Assembly: GCA_022843905.1 (NCBI GenBank)
Contig: JALHMT010000026.1
Span: 1-64,000, forward strand
Direction of reading: 5' to 3'
DNA length: 64,000 nucleotides
DNA from: Rubrivivax sp.
GTDB taxonomy: Bacteria > Pseudomonadota > Gammaproteobacteria > Burkholderiales > Burkholderiaceae_C
The notes beneath the pieces were generated by a model. It worked only from the letters and a program-made list of their open reading frames with translations, did no database searches and was not told where the DNA came from. The translations under genes were made by a program, and so were the position numbers. Numbering within the stretch: the first letter of the stretch is position 1; the number at the start of each line of letters is the position of its first letter. Of the stretch, positions 1-8,775 are shown piece by piece.

Positions 1-683
1 ACGTCGACGGCACCGGGCTTGGTGACGATCTCCATCGCGATCGGGATGCCCAGCTTGGCCGCGTGCGCCTTGCCGGCCGTGATGGGATCGCGGCCGAACT
101 CGGTGTCGCTGTAGACGATGGCCACCGAGGGCTTGGTGGCACCCTTGGCCGTGCCGTTGATGTACTCGAGCAGGATGGCGATCATCGCCGCGTAGCTGGG
201 GCCGGCCATGAAGTAGTAGGGCACCTTGACGGGATCGGCCAGGTCGGACGCGAACGACGGGCTGCAGGTGATGGTGGTGCCCATGCGGCTGACCTCCTCG
301 GCCGAGGCCTTGGCCCAGGCGGTGGAGTCGCCGTAGAACACCGGCGGCGCGTGTGCGGCGGTGATCTTCTTGAACACGGCCATGGCCTGGTCCATCTTGT
401 AGCCCGAGTCCTCGGCCACGTAGCGCAGCTTGCGGCCGGCCACGCCGCCGTTGGCATTGCGCCACTCGCAGTAGTCGCCCAGGCCCTGGTGCAGGCCCAC
501 GCCGGCGAAGGCGAAGACGCCGGTGATGGGCGGCGCTGCGCCGACGACGATCTCGCCGGTCTGCGCGATCGCCGCCGACAGCGGCAGCGCCGCCAGACCG
601 GCAGCGCCGAGGCCGGCCTGCACGACGCGGCGGCGCGACAGGTCGGAAGGGGTGCGGGGGCGGTCGTTCGTGTCTTGGCTCAT
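1..683 (-). CDS. ABC transporter substrate-binding protein, branched-chain amino acid/amide family (partial)
   Basis: Periplasmic ligand-binding protein of a LivK-type (HAAT) importer; the C-terminus lies beyond the left window edge. The start at 683 gives an N-terminus with a Tat-like stretch (SRRRVVQAG) and an Ala/Leu-rich hydrophobic core ending near SAAIAQ, followed by a mature start resembling IVVGAAPPITGVFA, typical of Peripla_BP_6 proteins. It is the promoter-distal gene seen of a minus-strand operon with livM, livH, livG, a P450 and a thiolase, so it probably delivers the substrate that those enzymes act on. Ligand unknown; members of this family bind amino acids, aromatic acids, amides and other carboxylates. 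No livF is seen; it may lie beyond the edge. Confidence 0.88.
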   Translation of the reverse strand, partial: MSQDTNDRPRTPSDLSRRRVVQAGLGAAGLAALPLSAAIAQTGEIVVGAAPPITGVFAFAGVGLHQGLGDYCEWRNANGGVAGRKLRYVAEDSGYKMDQAMAVFKKITAAHAPPVFYGDSTAWAKASAEEVSRMGTTITCSPSFASDLADPVKVPYYFMAGPSYAAMIAILLEYINGTAKGATKPSVAIVYSDTEFGRDPITAGKAHAAKLGIPIAMEIVTKPGAVD

Positions 684-740
684 GTCTGTCTCCTTCGGGT
701 TTCGTGGGGAAATCAGGCCCGCGCGGGCCGGGCTCGCGGA

Positions 741-1781
741 TCAGGCCCTGAAGGGCCAGAGGTGGAAGAAGCGCCGTATGCGTCGCCAGATCTCGATGAG
801 GCCGTGCGGCTCGAAGACCAGGAAGCCGACGATCAGCAGGCCGAACACCACCTGCTGCAGCGGCGAGAGGATCTCGGTGGCGCGCGGCGCCCATTGCGCC
901 GTCAGACCCACCACCGAGCGCAGCAGTTCGGGCACCAGGGTCATGAAGACCGCGCCGAGCACGGTGCCCAGCGTGCTGCCCAGGCCGCCGACGATGATCG
1001 CGGCCAGGTAGAAGATGGAGAGCTGCAGCGTGAAATACTCGGGCGTCATCGCGCGATAGAAGTAGCCCAGCAGCGCACCGGCCACGCCGGCGTAGAACGA
1101 GCCCAGCGCGAAGGCGCTCAGCTTGTACTGCAGCAGGTTGATGCCCAGCACCTCGGCCGAGATGTCCTTGTCGCGGATGGCGATGAAGGCGCGGCCGACG
1201 CGCGTACGGAACAGGTTGCGCTGCGCGATGAGCAGCAGCACGGCGCAGAAGCCGATCAGGTAGGCCATGCGGCGGTCGGTGTTCAGCTCGAAGCCGAACA
1301 GGCTGGCCGGCGGCACGTTCACGCCACGCACGCCGCCGGTCACCGACTCCCATTCGCGGAAGATGTAGACCAGCAGGAACTGCATGGCCAGCGTGGCCAC
1401 GGCCAGGTAGAGGCCCTTGATGCGCAGGCTGGGCATGCCCACCACGATGCCCAGCGCCGCGGCGAAGAGGCCGGCCAGGGGCAGCGTCAGGAAGAAGGGC
1501 AGGCCGCGCTGCGCGAACCAGGCGGCGGTGTAGCAGCCCACGCCCATGAAGGCGGCATGGCCCAGCGAGATGAGGCCGGTGTAGCCGGTCATGATGTTCA
1601 GTCCGGCCGCGGCGATGACGTGGATGCCCAGCACGCAGGCCAGGCTCACCAGGTAGTTGCCGCCCACCAGCGGGAAGATCAGCAGCGCGGCCAGCAGCGA
1701 CGCCATCCAGGCGCGTGCCACGGGGGTCTGCCACAGGGCCTCGTCGTGGCGGTAGCTCTGACGGAAGTCGCGGATTCGCAT
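741..1781 (-). CDS. livM: Branched-chain amino acid-type ABC transporter permease LivM
   Basis: Inner-membrane permease of 346 aa with about ten hydrophobic segments. It carries the LivM signature region GLNIMTGYTGLISLGHAAF near residues 60-80 and a cytoplasmic coupling loop RAFIAIRDKDISAEVLGIN near 200. It pairs with LivH to form the channel of the importer. It starts 12 bases after the livH stop and is followed after about 57 bases by the binding-protein gene. The substrate is inferred from context not to be a branched-chain amino acid, because the operon begins with a thiolase and a P450. Confidence 0.9.
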   Translation of the reverse strand: MRIRDFRQSYRHDEALWQTPVARAWMASLLAALLIFPLVGGNYLVSLACVLGIHVIAAAGLNIMTGYTGLISLGHAAFMGVGCYTAAWFAQRGLPFFLTLPLAGLFAAALGIVVGMPSLRIKGLYLAVATLAMQFLLVYIFREWESVTGGVRGVNVPPASLFGFELNTDRRMAYLIGFCAVLLLIAQRNLFRTRVGRAFIAIRDKDISAEVLGINLLQYKLSAFALGSFYAGVAGALLGYFYRAMTPEYFTLQLSIFYLAAIIVGGLGSTLGTVLGAVFMTLVPELLRSVVGLTAQWAPRATEILSPLQQVVFGLLIVGFLVFEPHGLIEIWRRIRRFFHLWPFRA

Positions 1782-1793
1782 GGGGGCCGGGCC

Positions 1794-2684
1794 TCAGAGA
1801 CGTTCGATCTGCCGCGTGCCGAACAGGCCGTAGGGCCTGACCAGCAGGATCACCAGCACCACCACGTAGGGCACGATGTCGCGCACCTTGCCCCCCAGGT
1901 AGCCGGCGGTCAGGCTTTCCAGCATGCCGATGATGAGGCCGGCGACGATGGCGCCGGCGATGCTGTCGAGCCCGCCGAGGATGATCACTGCCAGCACGCC
2001 CAGCGCGGCGGTGCCCAGCGCCGGCGACAGGCTGCTCATGGACGCCACGATGATGCCGGCCATCGCGCCCACCACGCCGGCGAAGATCCAGGTCAGGCGC
2101 TGGGTGTGGCGCACGTCGATGCCCATCACATAGGCGGTGATGGGGTCGCTGGCGGCGGCGCGCATGGCCACGCCGGTCTTCGAGAAGCGGAAGTACAGCG
2201 TGAAGCCGGTGATGATCACCGCGGCCAGGCAGAAGCTCCAGACGATCTGCCCCGGGATCATCACGTCGCCGAAGAAGAAGGGCTTGCGCGGCAGCAGCTG
2301 CGGCATCTCGTAGTTGCGGCCGCTCCAGATGGCCTCGACGCCGCCGTGCAGCACGCTGGCCAGGCCGATGGTGGCCATCAGCACCGAGATCACCGGCTGC
2401 CCCGAGAGCGGCCGCAGGATGGTGCGTTCGATGAGCGCCGCCACCACGGCCACCGCCGCCAGCGTGGCCGGCAGCGCGAGCCACATCTCCAGGCCCCACA
2501 CGACGTTGGCGGTGTAGAAGAAGTAGGCCCCCAGCATCATGAACTCGCCCATCGCGAAGTTGATGACCCCGGTGCCCTTGTAGATCAGCACGAAGCCCAG
2601 CGCCACCAGGGCCAGCAGGCCGCCCGACAGCAGGCCGATCGAGGCGAACTCGATCAGCGCCAGCCAGTCGAAGCCTTGGTTCAT
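1794..2684 (-). CDS. livH: Branched-chain amino acid-type ABC transporter permease LivH
   Basis: Inner-membrane permease, 296 aa, about eight to nine membrane segments, with the LivH hallmarks GTGVINFAMGEFMMLGAY near residue 40 and RAAASDPITAYVMGI in the coupling loop. The open frame extends far upstream, but the start at 2684 (MNQGFDW) is chosen because its ATG overlaps the livG stop in an ATGA, the usual arrangement for translational coupling in these operons. It partners LivM. Confidence 0.92.
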   Translation of the reverse strand: MNQGFDWLALIEFASIGLLSGGLLALVALGFVLIYKGTGVINFAMGEFMMLGAYFFYTANVVWGLEMWLALPATLAAVAVVAALIERTILRPLSGQPVISVLMATIGLASVLHGGVEAIWSGRNYEMPQLLPRKPFFFGDVMIPGQIVWSFCLAAVIITGFTLYFRFSKTGVAMRAAASDPITAYVMGIDVRHTQRLTWIFAGVVGAMAGIIVASMSSLSPALGTAALGVLAVIILGGLDSIAGAIVAGLIIGMLESLTAGYLGGKVRDIVPYVVVLVILLVRPYGLFGTRQIERL

Positions 2685-3469
2685 GCCGCGACCCTCGTCA
2701 CGGCCGTCTCGCCCAGATACGCCTTGACGACCTCGGGGTTGGCACGCACTTCTGTCGGCGAACCGGTGCCGATGACACGCCCGAAGTTCAGCACCACGAC
2801 GTGGTTGGCGATGTCCATCACCAGGCCCATGTCGTGTTCGATCAGCAGCACCGTGATGCCGCGCTCTTCCTGGATGTCGAGGATGAAGCGCGCCATGTCC
2901 TCGGTCTCCTCGCGGTTCATGCCGGCCACCGGCTCGTCGAGCATCAGTACCTTGGGCCGCATGGCCAGCGCGCGGGCCAGTTCCACCCGCTTCTGCAGGC
3001 CGTAGGGCAGGTTGGCCACCGGCTGGTGGCGCACGTGGTCGATCTCGAGGAAGTCGATCACGTCGCGTTCGATCTCGCGGCGCAGTTCGGCTTCTTCGCG
3101 CTGCGCGCCGCCCAGGTACCACAGCGCGTTCAGCGGGTTGGTGCGCAGCCGCGTGTGGCCGCCGAGCTTGATGTTGTCCAGCACCGTCATGCCGCGGAAC
3201 AGCGCCACGTTCTGGAAGGTGCGCGCCAGGCCGGCGCCGGCGCGGCGGTGCGCGCTCTCGCGCGTGATGTCGCGCCCCTCGAAGCGCACCTGTCCCTGCT
3301 GCGGCTTGTAGAAGCCCGAGATGGCGTTGAACAAACTGGTCTTGCCGGCACCGTTGGGGCCGATGACCGCGGTGATGCGGCCGGCCTCGGCCTGCAGCGA
3401 CACACCGCTCAGCGCCTTGATGCCGCCGAAGCCCAGGTGCAGGTCGTCGACCTCCAGCAACGCTGTCAT
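2681..3469 (-). CDS. livG: ABC transporter ATP-binding protein LivG
   Basis: Cytoplasmic ATPase of the importer, 262 aa. Walker A GPNGAGKT at residues 37-44, the LivG-type variant signature LPYGLQKR, Walker B VLMLDEP and the switch histidine in LLIEHDMG are all visible. The C-terminal BCA_ABC_TP motif region (NPEVVKAYLGE) is present. The open frame continues upstream inside the P450 gene; the start at 3469 overlaps the P450 stop (ATGA), so the transporter is translationally coupled to the P450. The usual partner ATPase LivF is not in the window. Confidence 0.92.
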   Translation of the reverse strand: MTALLEVDDLHLGFGGIKALSGVSLQAEAGRITAVIGPNGAGKTSLFNAISGFYKPQQGQVRFEGRDITRESAHRRAGAGLARTFQNVALFRGMTVLDNIKLGGHTRLRTNPLNALWYLGGAQREEAELRREIERDVIDFLEIDHVRHQPVANLPYGLQKRVELARALAMRPKVLMLDEPVAGMNREETEDMARFILDIQEERGITVLLIEHDMGLVMDIANHVVVLNFGRVIGTGSPTEVRANPEVVKAYLGETAVTRVAA

Positions 3470-4689
3470 GCCCGCCTCACCCGCACCGGCAGCGAGCTCA
3501 TGCCGCGGAAGACGAGCGAGTTGATCCACGGTGGCGCGTCGGTGGTGGGCTCGAGGTGGCTGAAGTGCTTCAGCAGCGCCGGGAAGGCCACCTGGCCTTC
3601 GGTGCGGGCCAGTGGAAAACCCAGGCAGATGTGCAGTCCGTAGCCGAAGCTGAGCTGCGGCACGCCGTCGCGGTCGAGATCCAGGCGGTCGGGGTCGGGG
3701 TAGGCGCGCGGGTCGCGGTTGGCGGCGTTCAGCATGATGAACACGCGCTGCCCCACCGCCAGCGTCTTGCCGTGCAGCTGATGCTCTTCGGCCACGATGC
3801 GCACCTGGGCGCCCGAAGGTCCATCGTAGCGCAGCAGCTCTTCCACTGCGGCGTTGGCCAGGCCCGGGTCGGCACGCAGGCGTGCCATCTCCCCGGGAAA
3901 GCGCATCAGGGCCAGCATGCCGTTGGCGATGTGGTTGGTGGTGGTCTCGTGGCCGGCGAACAGCAGCAGGATGCAGGTGGCGATCAGCTCGTCTTCGCTG
4001 AGCCGGTCGCCGTCGTCTTCCAGGTGCACCAGCTCGCTGAGCAGGTCGTCGCGCGGCTGCGCGCGGCGCTGCTCGATCAGCTCGCGGAAGAACTCGGCCA
4101 TCTCGTGCGTGGCGGCCTGTGCGGTGTCGTACTTCTCGGGCGAGGTGCGCGACGAGCCGATGAACAGCGCCATGTCGTCCGACATGCGCTTCACCTGCGC
4201 CAGCGACTCTCGCGGCACGCCCAGCAGGGCCATGATCACCAGGCAGGGCAGCGGGCCGGCGAACTCGGTGATGAAGTCGAAATCGTCGCGGTCGCCGATG
4301 CGGCCCAGCAGCCACTGCGCGATGTCCTCGACCTGCGGCCGCATCGCCTGCATCGACTTGGCGTGGAAGACCTTGCCCACCAGGCGGCGCAGCCGGGTGT
4401 GCTCGGGCGGGTCCTTGAACACCATCCACAGCGACAGGTAGCGCACGATGTCGGCGATGCGCTCGGCCTCGGGGCCGGGCAGCGACGCGAAGAACGGGCG
4501 CAGACGGTCGGACGAGAGCTGGCCCTTGTCCAGGCACACGCGCTTGACGTCGTCGTAGCGCGTCAGCACCCAGCTCTTCAGTCGCGGGCTCCAGTGGCAG
4601 GGGTCCTGGTCGCGCATCAGCGCGAAGACGCCGTAGGGGTCGGCCAGCGTGGCCGGGTCCTCGGGGTGCCAGTCGATGGCCACGCTCAT
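3466..4689 (-). CDS. Cytochrome P450
   Basis: Soluble bacterial (class I) P450 of 407 aa. Visible are the I-helix oxygen-activation motif AGHETT at 245-250, the K-helix ExxR (E284, R287) and the heme loop FGYGLHICLG at 348-357 with the proximal ligand Cys355. It would hydroxylate a small hydrophobic substrate using electrons from a ferredoxin and reductase, neither of which is in the window. Its start overlaps the upstream thiolase stop and its stop overlaps livG, so it is embedded in a transport/beta-oxidation operon. This suggests that its substrate is a carboxylic acid imported by the Liv-type system. Specific CYP family not assigned. Confidence 0.93.
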   Translation of the reverse strand: MSVAIDWHPEDPATLADPYGVFALMRDQDPCHWSPRLKSWVLTRYDDVKRVCLDKGQLSSDRLRPFFASLPGPEAERIADIVRYLSLWMVFKDPPEHTRLRRLVGKVFHAKSMQAMRPQVEDIAQWLLGRIGDRDDFDFITEFAGPLPCLVIMALLGVPRESLAQVKRMSDDMALFIGSSRTSPEKYDTAQAATHEMAEFFRELIEQRRAQPRDDLLSELVHLEDDGDRLSEDELIATCILLLFAGHETTTNHIANGMLALMRFPGEMARLRADPGLANAAVEELLRYDGPSGAQVRIVAEEHQLHGKTLAVGQRVFIMLNAANRDPRAYPDPDRLDLDRDGVPQLSFGYGLHICLGFPLARTEGQVAFPALLKHFSHLEPTTDAPPWINSLVFRGMSSLPVRVRRA

Positions 4690-5945
4690 CGTGATTTCTC
4701 CAGCAGGTGCACGGCGCAAGCCGCTTCGTCGAAACCCATCACGCCGCCGCCGTTCTCGATCAGGCCGATGGCAGCGCCCGGCACCTGGCGATCGCCGGCT
4801 TCGCCGCGCAGCTGCAGGCAAATCTCGTAGACCATCGACAGGCCGGTGGCGCCGACGGGGTGGCCCTTGCTGACCAGCCCGCCCGAGACGTTGACCGGCA
4901 GCCGACCGCCCAGCGCGGTGGCGCCCGACTCGACGAAGCGCCCGCCCTGGCCAACGGGACAGAAGCCCAGCATCTCCAGCTGATACAGCTCGCAGAAGGA
5001 GGTGGCGTCGTGCAGTTCGACGACATCGACGTCGGCCGGCGACAAGCCCGTGCGCGCCCAGGCCTTGTCGGCGGCGATGCGCGAGAGCCCCGGCTCGTCG
5101 AGCGCCCGGTACTTGCCACCCGAGAGCTGGCTGGTGCGTATCTTCACCGCGCGCGCCTGCACGGCGGGCGGGAAGTCGGCCAGTGCATCCTCGGAGCACA
5201 GCAGCGCTGCGGCGGCGCCGTCGCCCAGCGGCGAGCACATCGCGCGCGTGAGCGGCCAGCTGATCTCGCGGTCGGCCAGCACCTCGTCGACGCTCAGCTC
5301 GAAACGGTACTGCGCCTTGGGGTTCAGGCTGCCGTGGTGGTGGTTCTTGGCCGCCGCCACGGCAATGTGCCGCTGCGTCGTGCCGTGGGTCTTCATGTGC
5401 CAGGCAGCCTGCATGGCGTAGGTGTCCATGAAGACGGTGCGGCCGGGCGCCGTCTCGAAGGGTTTGCCGGCAGCTTCGCCGGCGTGGCGATAGTAGTCGT
5501 GCCAGCGCTGGGGCTCGAGCTGGTCGATGGCGGTGCCGAAGATGGCGGCCACGCGCGCCGGGTCGTCGGGACTGACCAGCTTCTCGACGCCCAGTGCCAG
5601 GCTCACCCGGGCCTGGCCCGACAGCACGTCCTTCCAGGCGCCGTGGAAGGCGAACGAGGCGGTGGCGCAGCCGCCTTCGACATTGATCAACGGCACACGC
5701 TCGGGGAACAGGCCTTCTTCGACCAGCGGCGTGAAGCACACCTGGCCGCGGATGCCGCCCTGGCCCCACTGTCCCATGCCGCAGTTGCCGAACCAGGCCT
5801 GCTCGATCAGCGACGCGTCGGCGGGCGCCAGACCGCAATCGTCCAGCAGCTCGAGGTAGGCCTGTCGCACCAGCGCCTGAAAGCTCAGGCCCGCGTGCTT
5901 GCCGAAGGCGGTACAGGAGCTGCCGATGACGTAGACGTTGGTCAT
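4686..5945 (-). CDS. Thiolase-family protein (SCP2/lipid-transfer-type acyltransferase)
   Basis: A 419-aa thiolase-fold protein of the SCP2-thiolase type. The nucleophilic Cys93 lies in EGGCATAS and the catalytic His362 in GHPVGATG; the C-terminus has ENGGGVMGFDEAACAVHLL instead of the classical second CxG motif, as is usual in this subgroup. Family members cleave or condense 3-ketoacyl-CoA, including branched or cyclic side chains. Such thiolases often work with a small DUF35 OB-fold partner, which is not seen here. It is the first gene of the minus-strand operon, divergent from a second thiolase across a 139-base gap. Confidence 0.88.
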   Translation of the reverse strand: MTNVYVIGSSCTAFGKHAGLSFQALVRQAYLELLDDCGLAPADASLIEQAWFGNCGMGQWGQGGIRGQVCFTPLVEEGLFPERVPLINVEGGCATASFAFHGAWKDVLSGQARVSLALGVEKLVSPDDPARVAAIFGTAIDQLEPQRWHDYYRHAGEAAGKPFETAPGRTVFMDTYAMQAAWHMKTHGTTQRHIAVAAAKNHHHGSLNPKAQYRFELSVDEVLADREISWPLTRAMCSPLGDGAAAALLCSEDALADFPPAVQARAVKIRTSQLSGGKYRALDEPGLSRIAADKAWARTGLSPADVDVVELHDATSFCELYQLEMLGFCPVGQGGRFVESGATALGGRLPVNVSGGLVSKGHPVGATGLSMVYEICLQLRGEAGDRQVPGAAIGLIENGGGVMGFDEAACAVHLLEKSR

Positions 5946-5998
5946 GGAATGGCGTTGGTGGCGCTGCGGAAGGCCGGACCGGGCCGGGAAGGCTTGGC

Positions 5999-6012
5999 CG
6001 AACGATTGTTCG
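5999..6012. promoter_or_regulatory. Candidate operator palindrome between the divergent thiolase operons
   Basis: CGAAC-GATT-GTTCG is an inverted repeat with 5-bp arms in the 139-base gap between the two divergent catabolic transcription units, next to a locally AT-rich stretch. The form resembles sites bound by TetR-type regulators of acyl-CoA metabolism, but no such regulator is encoded in the window. Weak evidence. Confidence 0.3.
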
Positions 6013-6084
6013 TTTATGCAAAGCCCTCTTCCATCGGCGTTAGCCCTAGTGACTGCGTCGCCGGCTTGAGGGAATCTCGGGGGC

Positions 6085-7284
6085 ATGAGCTTCGAAGACG
6101 TCATCCTGAGTTCGGGCGTGCGCACGCCGTTCGGCGATTTCGGCAAGTCGCTGCGCGACGTTCCGCTGTCCACCCTGGGCGTGCACGTCGCCCGGGCCTG
6201 CCTGTCGCGCGCCGGGCTGGCGGCTTCGGCGGTCGACCACCTCGTGTTCGGCAACACCGCGCAGGTCGACCACGACGGCCTCTTCGTCAGCCGACGCATC
6301 GCGCTCGACGCCGGCCTGCCGGTGGACAGCGCCGCGCTGGGCGTGGTGCGCGCCTGCGGCACCGGCTCGCAGGCCATCGTCAGTGCGGCGCAGCAGATCG
6401 TCTCGGGCCACAGCCGCATCGCGCTGGCCGCCGGCGGCGAGAACTTCTCGCGCGTGCCCTACCTGTCGCACGACATGCGCTGGGGCGCCCAGCGCGGGCC
6501 GGTCGGCCTGGTCGATGGCCTGGACTACATCTACCGCTGTCCTTTCACGCGCGAGCTGATGGGCGACACCGCCGAGAACCTCGCCGAACGCTTCGGCCAC
6601 AAGCGGCAGGCCATGGACGAATGGGGCTTCATGAGCCAGCAGCGCGCCGGCGCGGCGATGGCCTCGGGCTTCCTGGCGCGGCAGATCGCGCCCATCGACG
6701 TGCCGGACGGCAGGAACGGCCAGCGCAGTTTTGCGATCGACGAGTTCCCGCGCCCCCACATCACGCGCGAGAAGCTGGCCACGCTGCGGCCGGCCTTCCG
6801 CAAGGACGGCCGCGGCAGCGTCACCGCCGGCAACAGCAGCGGCGTGACCGACGGCGCGGCAGCCTTGCTGGTGGCGCAGCGCAGCGCGGCGCTGGAGCAC
6901 GGCATTCCGCTGCAGGCGCGGCTGGTCGACTTCGCCGTGGTCGGCGTGCCGCCCGAGATCATGGGCGCCGGCCCGGTGCCGGCGGTGCGCAAGCTGCTCG
7001 AGCGGTGCAGGCTTGCCGTGGCCGACATCGACTACTGGGAGGTCAACGAAGCGTTTGCCGTGGTCAACCTGCATGCCGAATCAGAGCTGGGCCTGCCGCG
7101 CGATCGCACCAACCTGTACGGCGGCGGCATCAGCATCGGCCACCCGCCGGGGGCCACCGGCCTGCGCATGACCATCACCGCCATGCACCACCTGGCCGAC
7201 ACCGGCGGACGCTACGCCGTCATCAGCATGTGCCTGGGCTCGGGCATGGGCATGGCCACCCTGATCGAGAACCTGCAGCGCTGA
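6085..7284 (+). CDS. Acetyl-CoA C-acyltransferase (thiolase)
   Basis: Classical thiolase of 399 aa that would release acetyl-CoA (or propionyl-CoA) from a 3-ketoacyl-CoA. Cys91 in VRACGTGSQA, His353 in GHPPGATG and Cys383 in CLGSGMG make a complete catalytic set. It starts the plus-strand transcription unit divergent from the SCP2-thiolase/P450/Liv operon and is followed after 12 bases by an acyl-CoA dehydrogenase. Two different thiolases flanking one promoter region suggests two rounds of chain or ring shortening. The substrate is unknown. Confidence 0.92.
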   Translation: MSFEDVILSSGVRTPFGDFGKSLRDVPLSTLGVHVARACLSRAGLAASAVDHLVFGNTAQVDHDGLFVSRRIALDAGLPVDSAALGVVRACGTGSQAIVSAAQQIVSGHSRIALAAGGENFSRVPYLSHDMRWGAQRGPVGLVDGLDYIYRCPFTRELMGDTAENLAERFGHKRQAMDEWGFMSQQRAGAAMASGFLARQIAPIDVPDGRNGQRSFAIDEFPRPHITREKLATLRPAFRKDGRGSVTAGNSSGVTDGAAALLVAQRSAALEHGIPLQARLVDFAVVGVPPEIMGAGPVPAVRKLLERCRLAVADIDYWEVNEAFAVVNLHAESELGLPRDRTNLYGGGISIGHPPGATGLRMTITAMHHLADTGGRYAVISMCLGSGMGMATLIENLQR

Positions 7285-7296
7285 AGGAGCCGCCCC

Positions 7297-8472
7297 ATGC
7301 ACTTCGACATTCCCGCCGCCGTCGAGCAGCGCCGCCGCGACTTCCGCGACTTCCTCGACCGCGAGATCCGCCCGGTGGGCGACGCACGCGACGTCGGCGG
7401 CCCGCTGAGCCGGCCCGAGCTCGACGCGCTGGTCGCCACGCTGCAGCCCTCGGGCATCATGCACGCCAGCCTGCCGGAGTCGGTGGGCGGCACCAACCGC
7501 AGCTTCCTCGAGCGCATCCTGCTGGCCGAGGAATTCGCCCGCGCCTGGCCCTCGCTGGCGGTGACGATCGACTCGCACAACATCGTCGTCGAGATCATCG
7601 CGCGCCAGGGGCTGCCCTGGATGCAGGACCGCTACGTGCCCGAAGGCATCAGCGGCCGGGCCATCATGGGCGACATGATGAGCGAGCCCGAGGCCGGCTC
7701 CGACACGCGCAACCTGTCCACGCGCGCCGAGCGCGCTGGCGACGACTGGATCGTCAACGGCACCAAGATGTGGACCACCAACGGCGTGTGGGCCGACGTG
7801 GCCATGCTCACCGCGGTGTCCGAGCCGTCGCAGTATGAGAAGGACCCGCGGCGCGGCGTCGTGCACCTGCTGGTGGACAAGCGCATCTCGCCCTGGCGCG
7901 CGCGCGACCTGCCCATCATCGGTCTGAAGGCCGGCACCACCGGCCACATCGTGTTCGAGAACTGCCGCGTGCCCGGTGCCCACCTGTTCCACCCGGACGA
8001 CGCCGGCTACACGCAGAACCTGGTGGTGCGGGGCTGGGCGCGTATCCTGCTGGGGGCCTGGGCCATTGGCATCATGCAGGCCGCCATCGACGACGCCGTG
8101 GCCTTCGCGCGTGAACGCCGCACCTTCGGCAAGCCGATCGCCGCGCACCAGATGATCCAGGACATGGTCGCGCAGATGCACGTCGACCTGGAAACCAGCC
8201 GGCTGCTCACCTACAAGGCGGCCTGGCTGATGGACCAGGGCCGGCGCTGCGACCTCGAACAATCCACCGCCAAGCTGCATGCCTGCGAGGTGGTCAAGCG
8301 CGTCACCGACAGCGCCATCCAGATCCTGGGCGGCCGCGGCCTCACCACCGACGAGGGCTACCGCACCGAACGCCTGCACCGCGATGCCCGCTTCCTGGCG
8401 GTGGCCGAAGGCACCAGCCAGATCATGAAGCTGATCATCGGGCGCCGGCTGCTGGGCGTGTCGGGGCTGTGA
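7297..8472 (+). CDS. Acyl-CoA dehydrogenase
   Basis: FAD flavoenzyme of 391 aa, the alpha,beta-dehydrogenation step of acyl-CoA oxidation. The family motif region SEPEAGSDT near 128-136, the substrate-side RTFGKPIAAHQ and the catalytic base Glu371 in AEGTSQIM are visible. It is preceded by GGAGCC as ribosome binding site and sits directly behind the thiolase gene, so the two are likely co-transcribed. Electrons would go to ETF (not in the window). Substrate chain or ring type cannot be read from the sequence. Confidence 0.93.
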   Translation: MHFDIPAAVEQRRRDFRDFLDREIRPVGDARDVGGPLSRPELDALVATLQPSGIMHASLPESVGGTNRSFLERILLAEEFARAWPSLAVTIDSHNIVVEIIARQGLPWMQDRYVPEGISGRAIMGDMMSEPEAGSDTRNLSTRAERAGDDWIVNGTKMWTTNGVWADVAMLTAVSEPSQYEKDPRRGVVHLLVDKRISPWRARDLPIIGLKAGTTGHIVFENCRVPGAHLFHPDDAGYTQNLVVRGWARILLGAWAIGIMQAAIDDAVAFARERRTFGKPIAAHQMIQDMVAQMHVDLETSRLLTYKAAWLMDQGRRCDLEQSTAKLHACEVVKRVTDSAIQILGGRGLTTDEGYRTERLHRDARFLAVAEGTSQIMKLIIGRRLLGVSGL

Positions 8473-8775
8473 CCTTCAGACTGCCTGGCTTGACCTCGCC
8501 GGTGCTCTGCGGGCACACTGGGCCGATGGAATTCGACGCCTCCTTCGACCTGCAGTGCCTGGCCGGCCTTGCCGCCCCGGTGGCCGCAGGCATGTTCCTC
8601 CATGCCGCCATCCAGGCCTGTGTCCAGGAGCAGCATCGTTAGGGCCAGTGCAGCAAGTTCACCGCACGCACACAAGGCCCGCCACAGCGGGCCTTGTGCT
8701 TTTGGGGCATGCCAGACGCATGCCTCGCCCCGCCCGCCAGCCACCCTCAGCGCGGGCCATCTCGAGGAGAGACCG
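8473..8775. other. Intergenic stretch between acyl-CoA dehydrogenase and acetyltransferase genes
   Basis: About 300 bases without a convincing gene. It contains a 38-codon open frame at 8526-8642 lacking a good ribosome binding site, and one strong terminator (listed separately). Nothing else was recognised. Confidence 0.6.
8671..8703 (+). terminator. Rho-independent terminator after the thiolase/acyl-CoA dehydrogenase unit
   Basis: Perfect 12-bp stem (8671-8682 with 8687-8698), loop CACA, followed by C and a run of four T. Confidence 0.85.

Noticed and set aside
63..3005. A 980-codon plus-strand open frame
   Set aside because: It is antisense to the liv operon; the translation is His/Gln/Ala-rich without any family motif, a normal effect of GC-rich codon bias.
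8526..8642. A 38-codon open frame (MEFDASF...)
   Set aside because: No clear Shine-Dalgarno, no recognised similarity and too short to support alone.
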